From Onchidella celtica (taxonomy: Eukaryota; Mollusca; Gastropoda; Systellommatophora; Onchidiidae), in contig OZ007571.1 in assembly GCA_963931925.1 (NCBI GenBank), positions 62,901,589-62,965,588 of the forward strand: 64,000 nucleotides of DNA, read 5' to 3'. The notes under the pieces were generated by a model that saw nothing but the letters and a program-made list of their open reading frames with translations, did not search any database and was not told the origin of the DNA. Numbering within the stretch: the first letter of the stretch is position 1; each line of letters begins with the position of its first letter. A program made the translations under genes and the position numbers. Shown piece after piece: positions 40,163-53,952 of this stretch.

Positions 40163-43100
40163 AACATGAACATGAGATGCCACAATCCAACAGCAACCAG
40201 CAGGGTCTGATGTCTACTTGTTGCCAACACCAACACCGGAAGGAGAGAAAGTAATTACAGACAGGAACAAAACAAAAAAAAAAGTCTAAGAGAATTATAA
40301 TGAATGAATTACAGAGAATATGCACTGACGAATGAAGTGACTACAGACTGTCTCATAGTGTAACACAAAACAATCTTAACGAACCACCACATTAAAATGT
40401 TGGGGGGGGGGGGCGCCAAACTGGAACAGGAACATTTGTTTTTACACCTGTACAAATTAGAAAAAATAAATGGAAGGGGAAATGGCACCACGTGCCAAAT
40501 CTAAGTGTATGTAATTTGGGTTTGACTTCTTTCAAAGTGTACAGCTATTCAACCCCTCACCCCCACCAAATGAGAGTTTTTTTTCGTTATGGTTTTTAAA
40601 AAACCAAAATTATTATTTATATCTTTTAAAATTCAAGCAGGCAAGAAAAAATGTTGGCTCATTTAAAAGAAACATTCACCTCCCATCAATTCATCCTTTC
40701 CCTAGTATCACAGGCCACTTGTTTTCAGATTCCAACACGTTATGTTAAACCGAAATTCACAATTTTTCTTTTTTTTTAGGAATTCCGTTTATATTGGGAA
40801 TTGCTTTGGGAATACGCCTAACAGTTTATGTGCTAATATATATATCTATAAATGCTGACGCCTGAGTTCACACGGCTTCTGAAACTAAAACGCGACAGTT
40901 TAATAATTCATTATTTACTGCAAAATGTTAGCTTCCTTCGTAAATGCACAAAATTAATGTGCAGATAATCGCACAATCACCAGAACTACTCAGTCATCAA
41001 TCTTCTTTCTTTTTTTTTTCTTAATCTTCTCCACTTGATACAAGATTCGATAATCCTCATTACACTACCATTTTTCAGTATGACGACAAAACATTTCAGT
41101 ATCTTCATTTAATAGTACACTGCCGACATTAAACATCGGGCTTTTTTTTTTTTTCTTCTCTTCTGCTTCTCACTCCATCACGGCTGTCGATCCTCGTTGG
41201 TGATTGTCTTGCTTAGCAGCTAGCAGTATCGTTATCATTATTTCGCCTTGGGTTTAACAGTGATACAGTTTATACAACAATCTGATAATGGTAACGTAAT
41301 GAATATTTCACTAAGAGGAGCCTGGCACTGGCAGCACGAACACACAATACTAACAATACTACCTAACGTAGACAGAACTTCCCACATCAAACAACGACTT
41401 CTGAAATACACTTTTCTGCCGATACACTGCTGAAAAAGCGTACTACCGTATCAGATGGCGATATACAGAATCTCAGCATTGTCCTCTCAACAAAACAAAC
41501 AGCACTTGCAATTTTTTTTTCCCCTGAATATTTTTTTGTTTCACAACACGTGATGAAGTAGCGAAGTTGACACCCGGTTGTACACACACTAGAGGATACA
41601 CTCCAAATAGAATCTGGTGCCAGGAGTCGGAGTAGTGGAACATGAAAATGCTAAAAAGGTTTGCTCCCCGCAAAGTTCAACGGGCATTAGAGCTTTGTAT
41701 TATAATGTCACTGCCCATTGCCGCGGCAGCTTGAAAACAATAGGGAATGAGGGAGGGGGGCAAGGGAGGGCGCTTCATAAATGCTTAGCATGAATCATTA
41801 ATAGGAGCCAATTTTCGAAATAGCCCTCCGCCACACAGTATGTTATCATACCACCCCCCCCCCCCCCGGCTCTTGATTACGGACGCGTGGGTATGGAAAT
41901 GGGAAAATAAACGGGGGGTATGAGGATGCCTCTATGGTGAGAATTACGAGGTGGAACCTAGGTGGCCAGAAAAATAAAGGGGGGGGGGGGAGAGAGAAAT
42001 AAAAACGACTGTGAGGACAGAATACGGCGGATAATATAATACGTCCAGCGAGTACTTCGTTTATGTTAGTTTATGTTAGAGGAATTCACTATGATAAGAC
42101 CAGTGCACTTACAATACAGTCATAAATAATGTGGATGATGAAGATGATGGCCGCAATAACCATGTTGATAATAATGATGTTAAAATAAAAAAAGAACTAT
42201 AAAAGAACAGGTCCGCTGATTGTGCCTTTCATAAATGCCACGGGGCATCATTTAGAATTCTGCGTGTGTGTATTTTTCATGATCAACTCGTGGCCCACGA
42301 TAAGAACTCGACATTTATTCAGCCGTGCCGAGAGCGTTATTGTTATTTTGGTGTTGTTTTTTTCTGTGCTTGTGATGGTGCTGGAGAAGTTAGTGTGTGT
42401 GTATGTGTATATGAGTGCGTGTGTTGATGCTTCGCCCTTGCTCTATTTATCACTGGCATTTTTCAGTGTTTTTCTTCTGCACTGATGTTTTTTCTTGTTG
42501 TTTTTTTCCCTCACTGGTTGTGCTTGGCAGCCAGTGCGTCTGTGAATGTTTATGATGACGAAAACAATCCAGGGCTGAAAAAAAAAAGATGATCAACATG
42601 TAAAGGCTACACCTAGATAGAAAACGATAATTAGATGGTTCACAGAATGGTATCCCAGGGCAAATTGGCGCTGGAAAACAAGCAAAGTTTAAAGCGTATT
42701 GTTATTTATGCTGGTATTTCTTCCACAAACAAGTTACTGTGCTGTTGTATTGTTCGAATGTGTATCTGTTGTCATAGGGCGTGGTCACTTATCAATGTTC
42801 TATTTCCAGCTAACATCGGGTGTGGAGTAACAAAGCAGAACAATGTCAGAGAGAACGTAAAAGTAAGAAAGAGTAAATATACCGGAACGAAACAGTAACA
42901 GTAGTAACACAAATTTAATGAGTAATCTAAAAGAGAATGAAGAAGTAAGAGAAGGAGTATAGGAAAAGGCCGAAGTCGAATTTTAATAAGCAGACTAATA
43001 AATGCACCTATTCACAAACTGTGTATCATTGTTGATACTTAAGCCCTATTGTTACCCGCATATTTTCATGATTATGTTAACAAGTGGCTTTGATCCGTTT

Positions 43101-44157
43101 TTCTATAAACCTGGCAGGCCAGAGTGTAGCATTCTGAGCGCTTACTCGCCATAAAACCCAAACTCACACAATAATAATAATAATATTTGCTAAAATTTTA
43201 GAATCGTGCACATCATAATCAGATATCAGAATTGCCAGTGCACTAATAAAGTATCCAAGTAATAATCAGACCAATCCTTCTCCATTTTTTTGGTTAATGT
43301 TTTTCACACTCTGAAAACACAACAAACAAATACACAAACAAAAATAATAACGATCATTCTACCAAAAACCATTTCAAATTTTTTAGATTTATGCCCACGA
43401 ACTTAACTCATAGTGTGACAAAAAAATCTTTGGTTTTCTGGCCAAAATTAAGCGGAGACAAGAACAACATTAAAACTTTGCTTTCAATTCTCATTATCTA
43501 AAGACTGTAACAACAACCTTTTCAATACATACAAATAGGCAACATCATTCTTATTCGAAGAATAAAGAGGTCACACCAGTGATACGACCCCCCCCCCCTT
43601 TTAGTGTATTTTAGCCCTGGCCAATTATAGCCGTCCTATCTTCTACCCTTTCCTTCCCTCCATTCACCGACTGATCCATCTCCCCCTCTCGTCACGGTAT
43701 TGATTGTAGTGCAGCGGCATGCGCTCGTATAACATGGGACCCTTTCTACCGATAATAACTGCCTAAAGTCACGCTAAAAATCCTATCGGGAGTCGCCGTA
43801 TTTTTTTTATATTTCCCTACATCAAATGTCGCAGTATCCAGTAGGGAGTACTAACAGTCACCGGAATGTTTCTATCCCCCTCCCCTAGGCAAAAAAAAGA
43901 TCTGCGGGTGTACGTGGGGGGATGAGGTGGTGGGAGGGGGAAGCACAGTCATCAAAAACATTTAAAACGTGTTAACTGTCATCTATAAGAAAGATAAATG
44001 CCAAACAATTCGGAATGGTAAATTTACCCAATATTCTTAAACCCCGTCAAAGTACAATAAAATTACGAGAGGAAAAAAAAACTGTTTCAAAACACAATAA
44101 ATTATACACACATTGTGTACACATACGTACACAAAGAGAGACAGAATGGGGAAAAGT
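40159..44157. other. Non-coding DNA with G/C tracts; complex segment at 41690-41830
   Basis: G11 near 40400, C15 at 41853-41867, G10 near 41980 and a C10 tract near 43590. The segment 41690-41830 (including GCATGAATCATTAATAGGAG) is sequence-complex with homeodomain-like cores, a possible enhancer. No supported gene. Confidence 0.4.
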
Positions 44158-44370
44158 TCACTCTCGCCCATCACTTCGCTTCCTCACTCACTCATTCACA
44201 TACTCGTTCATCCAATTCCCCCCCCCCCCACTCTTCCATTCACTCCTTCCCCCAATCTCTCTTCTCACTCACTCATTCACTCCCATCCTGCCCCTCTCTT
44301 TTCACTCACTCATTCCCCGTCTCCCTCCCCCTCACTCACTCTCTCCCTTTATCTCTGTCTCTCTCACTCT
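44158..44370 (+). repeat. CTCACTCATTCA-type array and CT-rich block
   Basis: Four blocks of CACTCACTCATTC alternate with C- and CT-rich sequence, including a C10 tract at 44219-44229. Three overlapping frames of 92-157 codons are open here because of composition only. Confidence 0.8.
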
Positions 44371-44729
44371 CACACACAACAAACACAATAATATCCCATC
44401 TAAACTGTCTCCATATTTCCATCTACTCGTATTTCTTTCCTTCCCATCAGGCCGAAACACAATCGCTCATACATATATCCATACATAATGCGTGAAGAGA
44501 CTCACAAAACACAAAAGTCGAGATCCGTTCTGGCCGATGGTTTTCAAAGGAACACAACACAGGAATCCCTAACGTATTCCTGCTGCGCCTGATTCCGACT
44601 GCCGCTTACAGTGGCCGACAGCTCTCCATAATTGATGAAGCAGCAATCATAATGGTTGTTAATGGTCCTTCTCCCATAGGACATGTTGAATTACATTGTG
44701 GTCAGGGATTTAGCTGGCTGCTTCATTTC
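44371..44729. other. Complex non-coding segment
   Basis: 44565-44720 is free of simple repeats and contains clustered ATAATTGAT, AATCATAAT and GTTAATGG motifs, which look like homeodomain-type sites. The regulatory role is an inference only. Confidence 0.3.
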
Positions 44730-44900
44730 TCGTTTTTTCCTCCATCTGATCCTCCCCTCTCACTCTCTCTTCATCTCTCTCACCCACACTCTCCGCCTCT
44801 TCCTCTAACTCGCAACCTTCTCCCCCGCCCTCTCCACCTTTCTCTCTCCTCCCTCGCTCTCAGTATCTCTTCTCTCTCTCTCTCACCCCGCCCCCCTTCT
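44730..44900 (+). repeat. CT-rich low-complexity block
   Basis: Continuous CTCTCT, CACTCT and CCCC tracts. The 88-codon open frame over it is low complexity. Confidence 0.85.
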
Positions 44901-45739
44901 TTTCCTAAACCGGTGTAAAATGGTCTACGGGACTATAAATTTAACACAAAAACTGTTTTTGTCAGCAAAACGTTATTCAGAAACATTTCGTCCACACATG
45001 GAACACTGGACACTTCATGAAACCTTCCAAATATGGACCAAGGGACTTTAGTGAGTATAAAATGCAATACGTTCACTGTTTTCATTCAGTTTGTCACAAT
45101 TTTGACGGGAGTTAAAAATTTAAATTGTAACTGGGACCACTGTTGCGCCAAGAAGCGAAAATACTCAGGATTTTTGTTAGCAGCTTTCCGAAAGAAAGAA
45201 AAAACAAAACAAAACATTTTGGCCACGTCGCCAATGAAAAGATTACCGAGGCTGACGAGTTAAATCTAATCCTGGCACTAACTTTAACATTGGCACTAAA
45301 ATTTCAACAAAACAAAACAACAAAAACAGAAAAACAATAACAAAAAACATTCACTGTGCAAATAAAACCCAGTGGCGCACATAGTTAATCCAAAACATAA
45401 ACGTGTGTTCCCGTACGAAACACCAGCGCAAATGTTGCAATGTAACTGGTATTTTTGCTCGCACGTAAACACAAAACATGCATATTTATCACGATCGTTA
45501 TTTAGATGGTCCTGACAGTGAAGACGATAAAGAGTCCGCAGGAAACCCCTCTGAGAGCATCAACCGCCACATTTTATCAGCGAGGTTGCAGACATTTCCT
45601 ACAGCTAGGCGTATCACATGAGCTTCTACGATACAAAGGAAGACAATCCTTCCCATAATTACTTTCACTCGAAGAAATATCGTTGTTGTTGTTGTTGTTT
45701 CTTTTTCAAGGGAAAAACAGAAAGATATCACAACAGGTA

Positions 45740-46290
45740 CGTATTACTGTCTGTCTCTCTGTGTGCATCTGTCTGACTGCTTACTTGCATGTCTGTTTGG
45801 CTTTATTACCCTACTGCCTGTCTATTTGCCTGTAAGTCTGTCTCTCTGACTGTTTCCTGTCTTTATTACCGTACCGCCTGCCTGCTTGTCCACCTGTTTG
45901 TCTCTATATCTCAGTGTTTGTCTATTTGCTGGCTTTATTACCTAACTATCTGCTTGCGTGCATACCTCTTTGTTTCTTTCTATGTCTGTCTGCTGTATTT
46001 TTTAAAATCCTATTGTCTGCTTGCTTGCCTACCTATTTATTTTCCGTCTGTTTGTTTTGCTGGCTTTATTACCCTGCCTGCTTGTCTATCTATCTGTTTG
46101 TCTCCATGACTCTGTGACTGTCTGCGTTTGCCTTCTGCTTGCTTGCTTGCCTAGTTACCAATGTGTATGTCTGTGTGTTTGCTGTCTTCAATACCAAACT
46201 GCCTGTCGGCTTCGTTACTTATCCGTTCACCTCTTTGTCTGTCTGTTATGCTCTTTATTACCCTACTACGTCTTTCTCCCCTCATTTTGT
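45740..46290 (+). repeat. CTGT/CTTG-rich array with recurring CTTTATTACC core
   Basis: Degenerate CTGT, CTTG and CTAT tetranucleotides are organised around a recurring core (CTTTATTACCNTACTGCCTG type) at about 45802, 45864, 45934, 46063 and 46252, with weaker versions near 46005 and 46188. Spacing is mostly 60-70 bp or multiples. Frames on the plus strand stay open as Cys/Leu-rich peptides for up to 106 codons, which looks like a by-product of the repeat. Confidence 0.75.
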
Positions 46291-47742
46291 ACTTGTCATT
46301 GAACACAATGAAATGACATGATATTTAAACAGCTGTTCCAGAGGCTATAACAATATCATGACTGTGGCGGCCTCTGTGGATAAATCCTAAGATTAACTCA
46401 TTGAAAAAAAAAAATTGAAGCCTTTTGCCAAAGGGAGACATCTGGCAATCACAATAACTGTTACTTGTAGTATCATTATGGAGTGGTGGTTCTAAACGTT
46501 AGTCATGTCTCATTGGCTGCAGTGCTTCTGCAACCCGTCAGCCAGTTTATTTCCAAAACACCATTTCAAGGAATTCTTTTGATTCTGACATGTCCGTTGA
46601 CGCAACACTGATGGGGTAACCCGGGTAAATTAAATTAAGCAACGGAAACTGGACCGAATGTCAGTATGGAAATTATTACAAATAATCTGAAATCAGAAAA
46701 ATTAAATCCACTATGGAGTTTCGCAAGACAAGCGGTGTTCTGTCTAACAGTCGACACATACAGCCCCCAAAGTTTAGAGCCTCTGTTACAGAGCTTCGTG
46801 TGGAGTGAATTTCATACAGTGTATACCCAGCTAGAACTTAGGCCTACACTTACGACGTGATAATCATAGCACGGTAATAGGATACTGTCTATCCTACCAG
46901 TTCCCAACGGTCCTCATAGGGGGCAATAATTTATGCCCCAAGCACAGTTAAGATCTACAAAACTGACTAAAAAATAGGAACACATAACTATGTCCTCGTT
47001 GGTCGTTGGTGGTACACAGAGATCAATCAGGACCCCCCCCCCCTCCTCTCCCTCTCTCTCCATTAAGTAAGCTTTTGGTAAACACTATGCAAATCATTAT
47101 TTAAAGCTAACTGTTAATCTTTATGCCCATTTAAAGTATGAAATTCAAAAGGGCCAGTATATCTTTTGAAACCAAGAATTGTTAAGGTAGAAGAGTAAAA
47201 AAAAAAATAAATAAATAAAACAATCACACCAGTGGATAAAAATTAGAATGTATTCATTAAGATCTATATTTATCTATTAGAATACGTCCGTTTTTACCAA
47301 CAAATCCCTCTGCTTTAACTTGCTAACAATCGATATTAATTTTTAACTCTACCAAATTCCGAATTTCTACCACTAAAATCACTCCGCCCGATTCCAATAA
47401 GCCCGTTGACACTGTTTGTACCCCTCCTTTGCCAACACGACGACTCCGCCTCGTCCTGACACTGAGGACCATCTAATTTATTGCGGTTACATTTCAGTTC
47501 AATCATGCTGTATAAATTTTATTTATGTTCGCACTGGTGAAGTGACATTAACGGACTATGGGTGTAGATAATGAAATGCAAAGGCGGAATCTGCTTAAAG
47601 AACTTGTGGGTAACATAGCATCCGTCAGTTCAGGACATGAACTTGGTGCAGTTTTTTAAAAAAATTTTTATTTTATCGTTTTAACACGGCAGTGGATAAT
47701 CGATACTGATTCATTACCTCATTCATCCACGCTTGCTTGCCC
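46291..47742. other. Non-coding DNA
   Basis: A C9-10 tract with CT near 47034-47060 and an A run near 47200. No supported gene. Confidence 0.45.
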
Positions 47743-47830
47743 CCTCGCTCTCTCTCTCTCTCTCTCTTTCTTCATCCATCTATCTATATATCTAAATGTC
47801 TGTCTGTCTGTCTGTCTGCCCATCTATCTG
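47743..47830 (+). repeat. (CT)n(CTAT)n(CTGT)n compound microsatellite
   Basis: CT run at 47747-47767, then CTAT units, then five CTGT units, within about 85 bp. Confidence 0.9.
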
Positions 47831-49366
47831 ATTTCGTCGAGTATAAGTTTTCGATTGGTCCATGCCAATAAACTCAAATCCCACCCTCTTCTATCTTTCT
47901 GTCTGTTCTCCCGTTCAAACTAACCCGCCAAGTCTCTTGAATTTATCCGGGGGGAAAAAAAATAATTAAAAACTGAAACAAATCCAATGGGCACAGCTAT
48001 CGGCGTCGTGGTCACCTTGATTTTCTGGTTTCACTAACCCGTTATTATCGGGGGCGGTGCCTCTGCTTGGGACTTCTCGCCCGGTGGTACATTTTAGGCA
48101 ACGTTGACACTGCTATCATAGAGTATTTACAGTACGTTTGCTGGGAGGGCTGTAAAATACTGAATGTCAAGCGATTCTCAAATCCTGGGCGGAGTCGACC
48201 CCAAAAGTGCCAGCATGACACGACATATGCATGCAGCCCATCGCATGGTGTATTACAGTAAACAGTTACACATTATATCATTCTTTATAATTGCCCCCAG
48301 AAGGCATGGATTTTTCGAAAACAACCTCACTCACCCACATCGCTGGCCACATCAACAACCCGTACAAGCGTATTCGCATAACTGCGCATGACAAGTCTTT
48401 TCTGCCAAATATTCTATGAACTTTTGAAGAATTTTTATTATGATTATTATTATCATCATTATTGATTGACTAATTGACGGGGAATACAAAAGGGCATTAT
48501 CAAATGTTTACAACTAAAATGCATTTAAACTAAGGAATGCATGACCAGTAAAACAGTATCCCCTCTCCTCCACATTCGGTCTTTCGCGCGGTTTCAAGAT
48601 AGTGCCAGAAATGTGCAACATGGGCACAGCAATTAAAACGTAAGCAATTTAACATGTATGTGTTTTCTTTTTTTTTTCTTCCTTATAACTGATTCCAGTA
48701 GGTGCAGTCTTATACCGGTAATGGTGTGATACGTGAAAACATGCTCGCTATGCACACCCACGGTTTCCTGTTTGCAGTGCAGGTACAAAAACTGACATTC
48801 AGTGTGTTAACTCGAATAATGTCCGGGTCGTTTTAAATAGGACGCTTTTGTGTCTCTCAGAATTTTACAGCCCATCCTCCATTGTTCGAGTTTCATGACA
48901 TGGTAAATGTAAAATGATTGTCTATATATTGAGCCACTAACACTTAATCTCTGGTCAGCCCATGTATAGACAACGACAATGACAACAGCATCGATCTAAA
49001 CAAAGAAGTAGACATGGCTTCAGTAGTCTGTTTTATTCTTTGTGGTAGGTTTTCGCGTATTAGCATTGGAGAACTATGGTATGGTTTCTTCCTCCTCTTT
49101 TGCCGACTGTTTAATCACGCCTTTTTAAAAAGCGCCGAGCCTTTTCCAGTGATATTTCATAGTATGAACATTTGTACCAGGTTCTTTTCTCGCGGTATTC
49201 ATCAAATTTCATATGGGATTATTGTTGTTGGGGACTGGATATGTGGGTGACGCGATATCACCACCCGATAGACAGAAATCACTGAGAAGACAAATATAAA
49301 AATACACTGTAATTTTGCAACATGACAAGTGGGGAGAGGGTGTAGAGAGAGACATGGCACAGACGA
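47831..49366. other. Non-coding DNA
   Basis: No supported gene or repeat beyond short A/T runs. Confidence 0.45.
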
Positions 49367-49410
49367 CAGTGGCGTTTCCAGGATTTTATTTGGTGCGAGC
49401 GGTGGAGCGG
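49367..49410 (+). mobile_element. Possible DNA-transposon terminus (hAT-like CAGTGGCG motif)
   Basis: CAGTGGCGTTTCCAGGATTT resembles the CAGTGGCGGA(T/C)CCAGG start often seen at ends of hAT-type elements and their MITEs. I found no matching inverted end or target duplication within a few hundred bases, so this is at best a solo or decayed end. Confidence 0.2.
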
Positions 49411-52400
49411 AGGGAAGAGAAGAGAGAAGACTATCAACTACCACAAAATGTTTTTGTGGTGTTATCAAAACTCCTTTCATTTTCACCTTAATTTGGTCGA
49501 ATTTACACCATGTTAAATGAATCTTCGTCTTATTTTTATAGAACTTCTTGCTAGATTCGCCAAGTTCATGAGACATTCTGACCGCCCACAGAAGGAGAGT
49601 TTAGAAGAATCACTTCCCTGGCTGGATTTTAAGGAATAGCATGGGCCAAAGGAAAACGTAGATGCCGTGCTTGAATGTCTCGATAGTATAATACCCTAAC
49701 CATGTTCAGTATGGACAAATTTAGTGTCTTTTTCATCTCGATAGATCTTGACCTGCTCCTGACCCTAACGACAAAAGTGATCCATTGGGAATTATTTTAC
49801 CGTTCTTCAAGTCTGTTCTCTCTATTATAATACTGTTGTCACTGTGTTTGACCACTTGAGTTGTGGAAGGATGACATCATAGTAGTCAACACTGTCTCTG
49901 TTTACACAAGATCACCGTTCTGTGTGGGCTAGAGCTGGTCATGTCAAGACTTATATGATAGGTCAATTCGGAAATACTAGAACAAGGCCGTATTAATGTA
50001 CACAGTTGAAGGCATCAGTTCTGTATCATGCCTTAGCCACGAAAACAAAGTATAATTATATATAATTTTGCAGTGTTAATTTTTCGTTCTCTAGTTCTTT
50101 TCAATAACTTTCGGCAGACCTTTGGGTAAGCAGTCAAACTTTCAACCTTCCCTCAGGATGCTGCCAGTAATAGGTTCAACTGCAATGGCTGTCAAAAATA
50201 TACTATCACACAGAAATGATTGTGTAATTCGATAGTCTGAATAATATGACCATTAATCATCAGAACCAATACAAAAGTTAACATTCATGTAGGCTTTGCC
50301 GACGAGCTTAATATTTTATGGTATTTTCGAAATCGATACTTCTTGCAAAAGTACATCTTCATAACACACAGTAGAGTACCAGCGAAGCCTTATGTTAGCA
50401 ATATGACAATCTTATGATCAAAACAAAAGATTGGTAATCAATCGGTCCCAAATAAAAAGACATGCAGAAGATTACTTCCACTGGTGGTTTAAATTTAGGA
50501 ACTCATGGACATGAGAAATCATATATATAACAGAACAGGTCAGTTGGGCGACCTTTGCATTAGCGCCTGTTTTAGCAAACTTACAGAGAGGAAAACGGGA
50601 GTGCAAACAGAACAGATTATGTACATACTATTGCTATTCAGACCACCCCCATGTCCTCCAAACTTTGTCCTATTTCGGGAGGACAGTGTGTATTTTACAG
50701 GTCTTCATTAGGTCACATGGTTGGAAGTTTTGTTTACTTTTTAAAGTGTGATATACGTCGATATTTTAGAGATTGTTTGTAGCTAAAACTAAAACAATCT
50801 ATACATAGAAGACAATAATCATGCATAAACTGTGAATTTTCCAGTTCATCAAATGACATGACAAAAGCACCCAGTGTTTACCCTAAATGATGATAAAAAA
50901 TATGAGGTTATAGGATATTGGCATGAACTATACTAGTACATAGATAGGAGGGCAAGGCTGTTGCGAGCTCTGAGGTATTTCCACAAAAACATGTGGGATG
51001 TGTCGAGGAAGAAGAAAGAAATGGTGGAACAGGGCCAAAAGCGGAGGGCTTCACAGTAGTTGTTTTAAGTAGCTCCCTTAATGTGTTCCCTCACAGAAAG
51101 AGCTTAAACAGGGGTACCAAGTATGTTAATGACAGTGCTGAGAACTTATCTGGTAGAGGAGGTTTTAAAATATATCTTACCTGACAACACCTGTGAAATA
51201 GACAGATAAATAATTCCCTGGTGGAGAATGGCAGGCACGTTTAGTTCCCAATTGAAGAACACGTAGCTTTGTATTCCAGAAAGGAGATGTAATTCAGAAG
51301 CATAAAGTAGCTCAGTCTATTAAGTTGCAACAGCCAAGGAGATCTATGGTCTCTGATGGTGTATATAATCCGTGCACTTGGTTTCCTTTGGACAGATCCG
51401 ACTGCAGAAAATGTGTTCACCAAATATGTTTTCTTCTCTTCTTTCTGTTTTGATGAGCATCAAAATGTTTAAGTCACGAAGATTTAACACACACTATTCT
51501 CAAAGAAGATCTTACTACATTGAGAAAACAAACATTTCTTCTTATAGAATAGAATATATTCAGCCCAAGAGCATGAAATCTGCACACAACGTTTGATTAC
51601 AATTTTCCAAACTGAAATCTGTACTAAGAACGCCAGGGAAAAAAATCGGAGTGAAATAGACCTTCAGCATAAGTATATAATGCAAGGCTCTTTTATGATT
51701 TCATTTTGGATAATTACACCTGCCATAAATGTCTGTTTGGATTTTAAAGGCCCTTTCCAGCTGAATGGGTACCAGAGCATTGTAGTTAGTCACAAAGTAA
51801 TTTACCAGATTTGGAGATAACCACAGCACGCTAACACTTGATTAATAATAATAAATTAGCACTCGCGTAACAGTACTAAAGTCCAAACTATCAAAGATAT
51901 GCAAATTATCAAAATAAACACAGTAGAGTGCACGCCTGGTATACACTGCGACAAATACACACTATTCATGGACTGCACACTCTTGGTATGTCAATCGCAA
52001 ATTTATATATCTCGAGTGGAAGCACTTCAACAAAAATCAGTAATGGATTACTAGTTTATTACAGTCGTACATGGTATGATAACATCTGGAGCCTTATTAC
52101 ATTGTGGATATTTGACCAAAATCAAACAGCCTGCTCCCTCCTCCCTCTCTTATCTCTGAGCCCATCTGTATTATTTAGTGCCCGTAACTGCTTGTCTCCG
52201 CGCGTCCACACAGTGAAACAACTCTTGATACTCTGTGTGTGAAAACGTTGCAGGATGTATCGATTTAGCCACATGCAGATTACATTTCCATAAATGTTGG
52301 AAGTTTCATATTTCATTACGTCCTGTTGTAACAGACACTATGCCAAGAATTATAAATCGTTTATCACTGGAGAGTACACTGTCTTTTTCCACAAACATAG

Positions 52401-52613
52401 AATTCCTCTTCCAATAAAATAATAAACATCTCAATACAACTGGTTCATCGTAAGATTTATGAGTGTAAATTTTATCGCTCAGCGCCAAAATTTGGTTTTT
52501 AATCATTTTCAGGTACGACTTTGGCAAACTGAAAGTACAGATCTCTATCTGATGCAGAACGCGGGCCATTGGTGTCAAATTCATGTATTTTATTCCTCAC
52601 TATGATACAGACC
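49411..52613. other. Non-coding DNA with no recognisable feature
   Basis: About 3.2 kb of AT-rich sequence. Short frames (up to 104 codons) have no known domain. Confidence 0.45.
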
Positions 52614-52727
52614 AGTGGCCGTATGCATGAACTTGGTGTAAAAAAAAAATCCGCCCGTTTTGCACCGACGCGTAATGGCCTACACCACCGTGCAACCAGT
52701 TACGCACAGTTCATGCATACGGCCACA
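52614..52727. mobile_element. Small palindromic MITE-like element
   Basis: GTGGCCGTATGCATGAACT at 52615-52633 is perfectly inverted at 52708-52726 (19 bp), with a 74-bp interior that is also partly self-complementary (GGTGTA/TACACC and GCGTAA/TTACGC). This is the structure of a small non-autonomous DNA element. The left end reads CAGTGGCC and the right end (inverted) CTGTGGCC. I see no convincing target duplication, so the superfamily is undetermined. A stable hairpin of host origin is the alternative. Confidence 0.6.
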
Positions 52728-53952
52728 GGTCCCACGAGATGCTGTCTGTAGCCTACTTCTTGCTATGTCCTCTCTTAAAATATTTAATGAATAATGGTCA
52801 TTCAGTTCACAAGACGTAAATGGTAAACAATAATGGTAACTGTAATTCCCAATGCTCCATATACTAGCTGAATAAAATTTCTTCAAACAAAGAGTGGTTG
52901 AATATAATCTATCACGCTGAAGCCTCCTACCCTCCTCAAAATTGTAAACCTGAAAAGTGAATCGGTTCAAGTGACAAAAGTATAATCCTATCCAGCAAAA
53001 TAAAGCCACAACGCCATGGCTTAGATTGGACAGCAAAAAGAGAAATCATACCAAATGTGAATGTTAACACCAACAGCCCTTTTTCAGTAAGTGCAAATCT
53101 CAAAGCATACACTTCGGGACATTAAGCCAAAAAAAGTCACCCCTTCCTCCATGAAGTTGTACGTCCATACCTCACTTTAACTGCTAATGGTAATTCGTCT
53201 CGGTACTTTCATGTCTACTTATTTTGTACCGGGTAAACGAGCTTCTGCTAAAACCATTCAAACAGGTTGTTTTATGTAAAGTGTATACTATAAACGATAC
53301 ATAACTTGCTCACTTTATATACTGTTTCTACATTTCACCGATTCGCATAGGAAAATCTAATATGTAATGCCAGAAGCATCAAGGGCATTAGTAATAAATC
53401 TTTTTTTTTTTAATTTGTTTTTTTAACAACCCATTACTGCTTCCAACGTACCAAACATACACCGCGGCAGATTTATCCCTGTAACATGTTTCCCCTTTAA
53501 GCGGATTCTTCCTCAGTAGTTCGATAATAGCGCTGACTGGCCACATTATTGCTAAATATTCAACAATCAAAATAACACCCCAGTGAAACAAAATTATGTG
53601 CAAGCTATAATGTCAAATAAATTACAGTGCATCTGAGGATCAATTTCTGTTAACACATATCGAATTCGCAGGAAACCCATGAATAGTAATATAATCATAA
53701 ACAGACAGAACAGCCAAGCCAAGTCTACGCCCAGTTTGACAGAATTATGCTTCTCCCGGTTTCTTGATTTGCATTATTTTATATACCAAATGTCACCAAA
53801 ATGACAGGAAGATGACACTGGAACACAAAAGACAGGGACGGGAAGACCAAGGAATGACCAGCTATAAACTGCAGGTTGGTAAAGTATGGTTCAACATCTA
53901 AAATTGTCCTCGCTGAGCACAACGCGAACACGTACTTACAGAGTCATCTATC
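52728..53952. other. Non-coding DNA
   Basis: Nothing recognisable. A T10 run near 53401 is the only simple repeat of note. Confidence 0.45.

Noticed and set aside
44015..44495. 157-codon plus-strand frame and two overlapping frames
   Set aside because: Pro/Ser/His/Leu low-complexity translation of CTCACTCA repeats.
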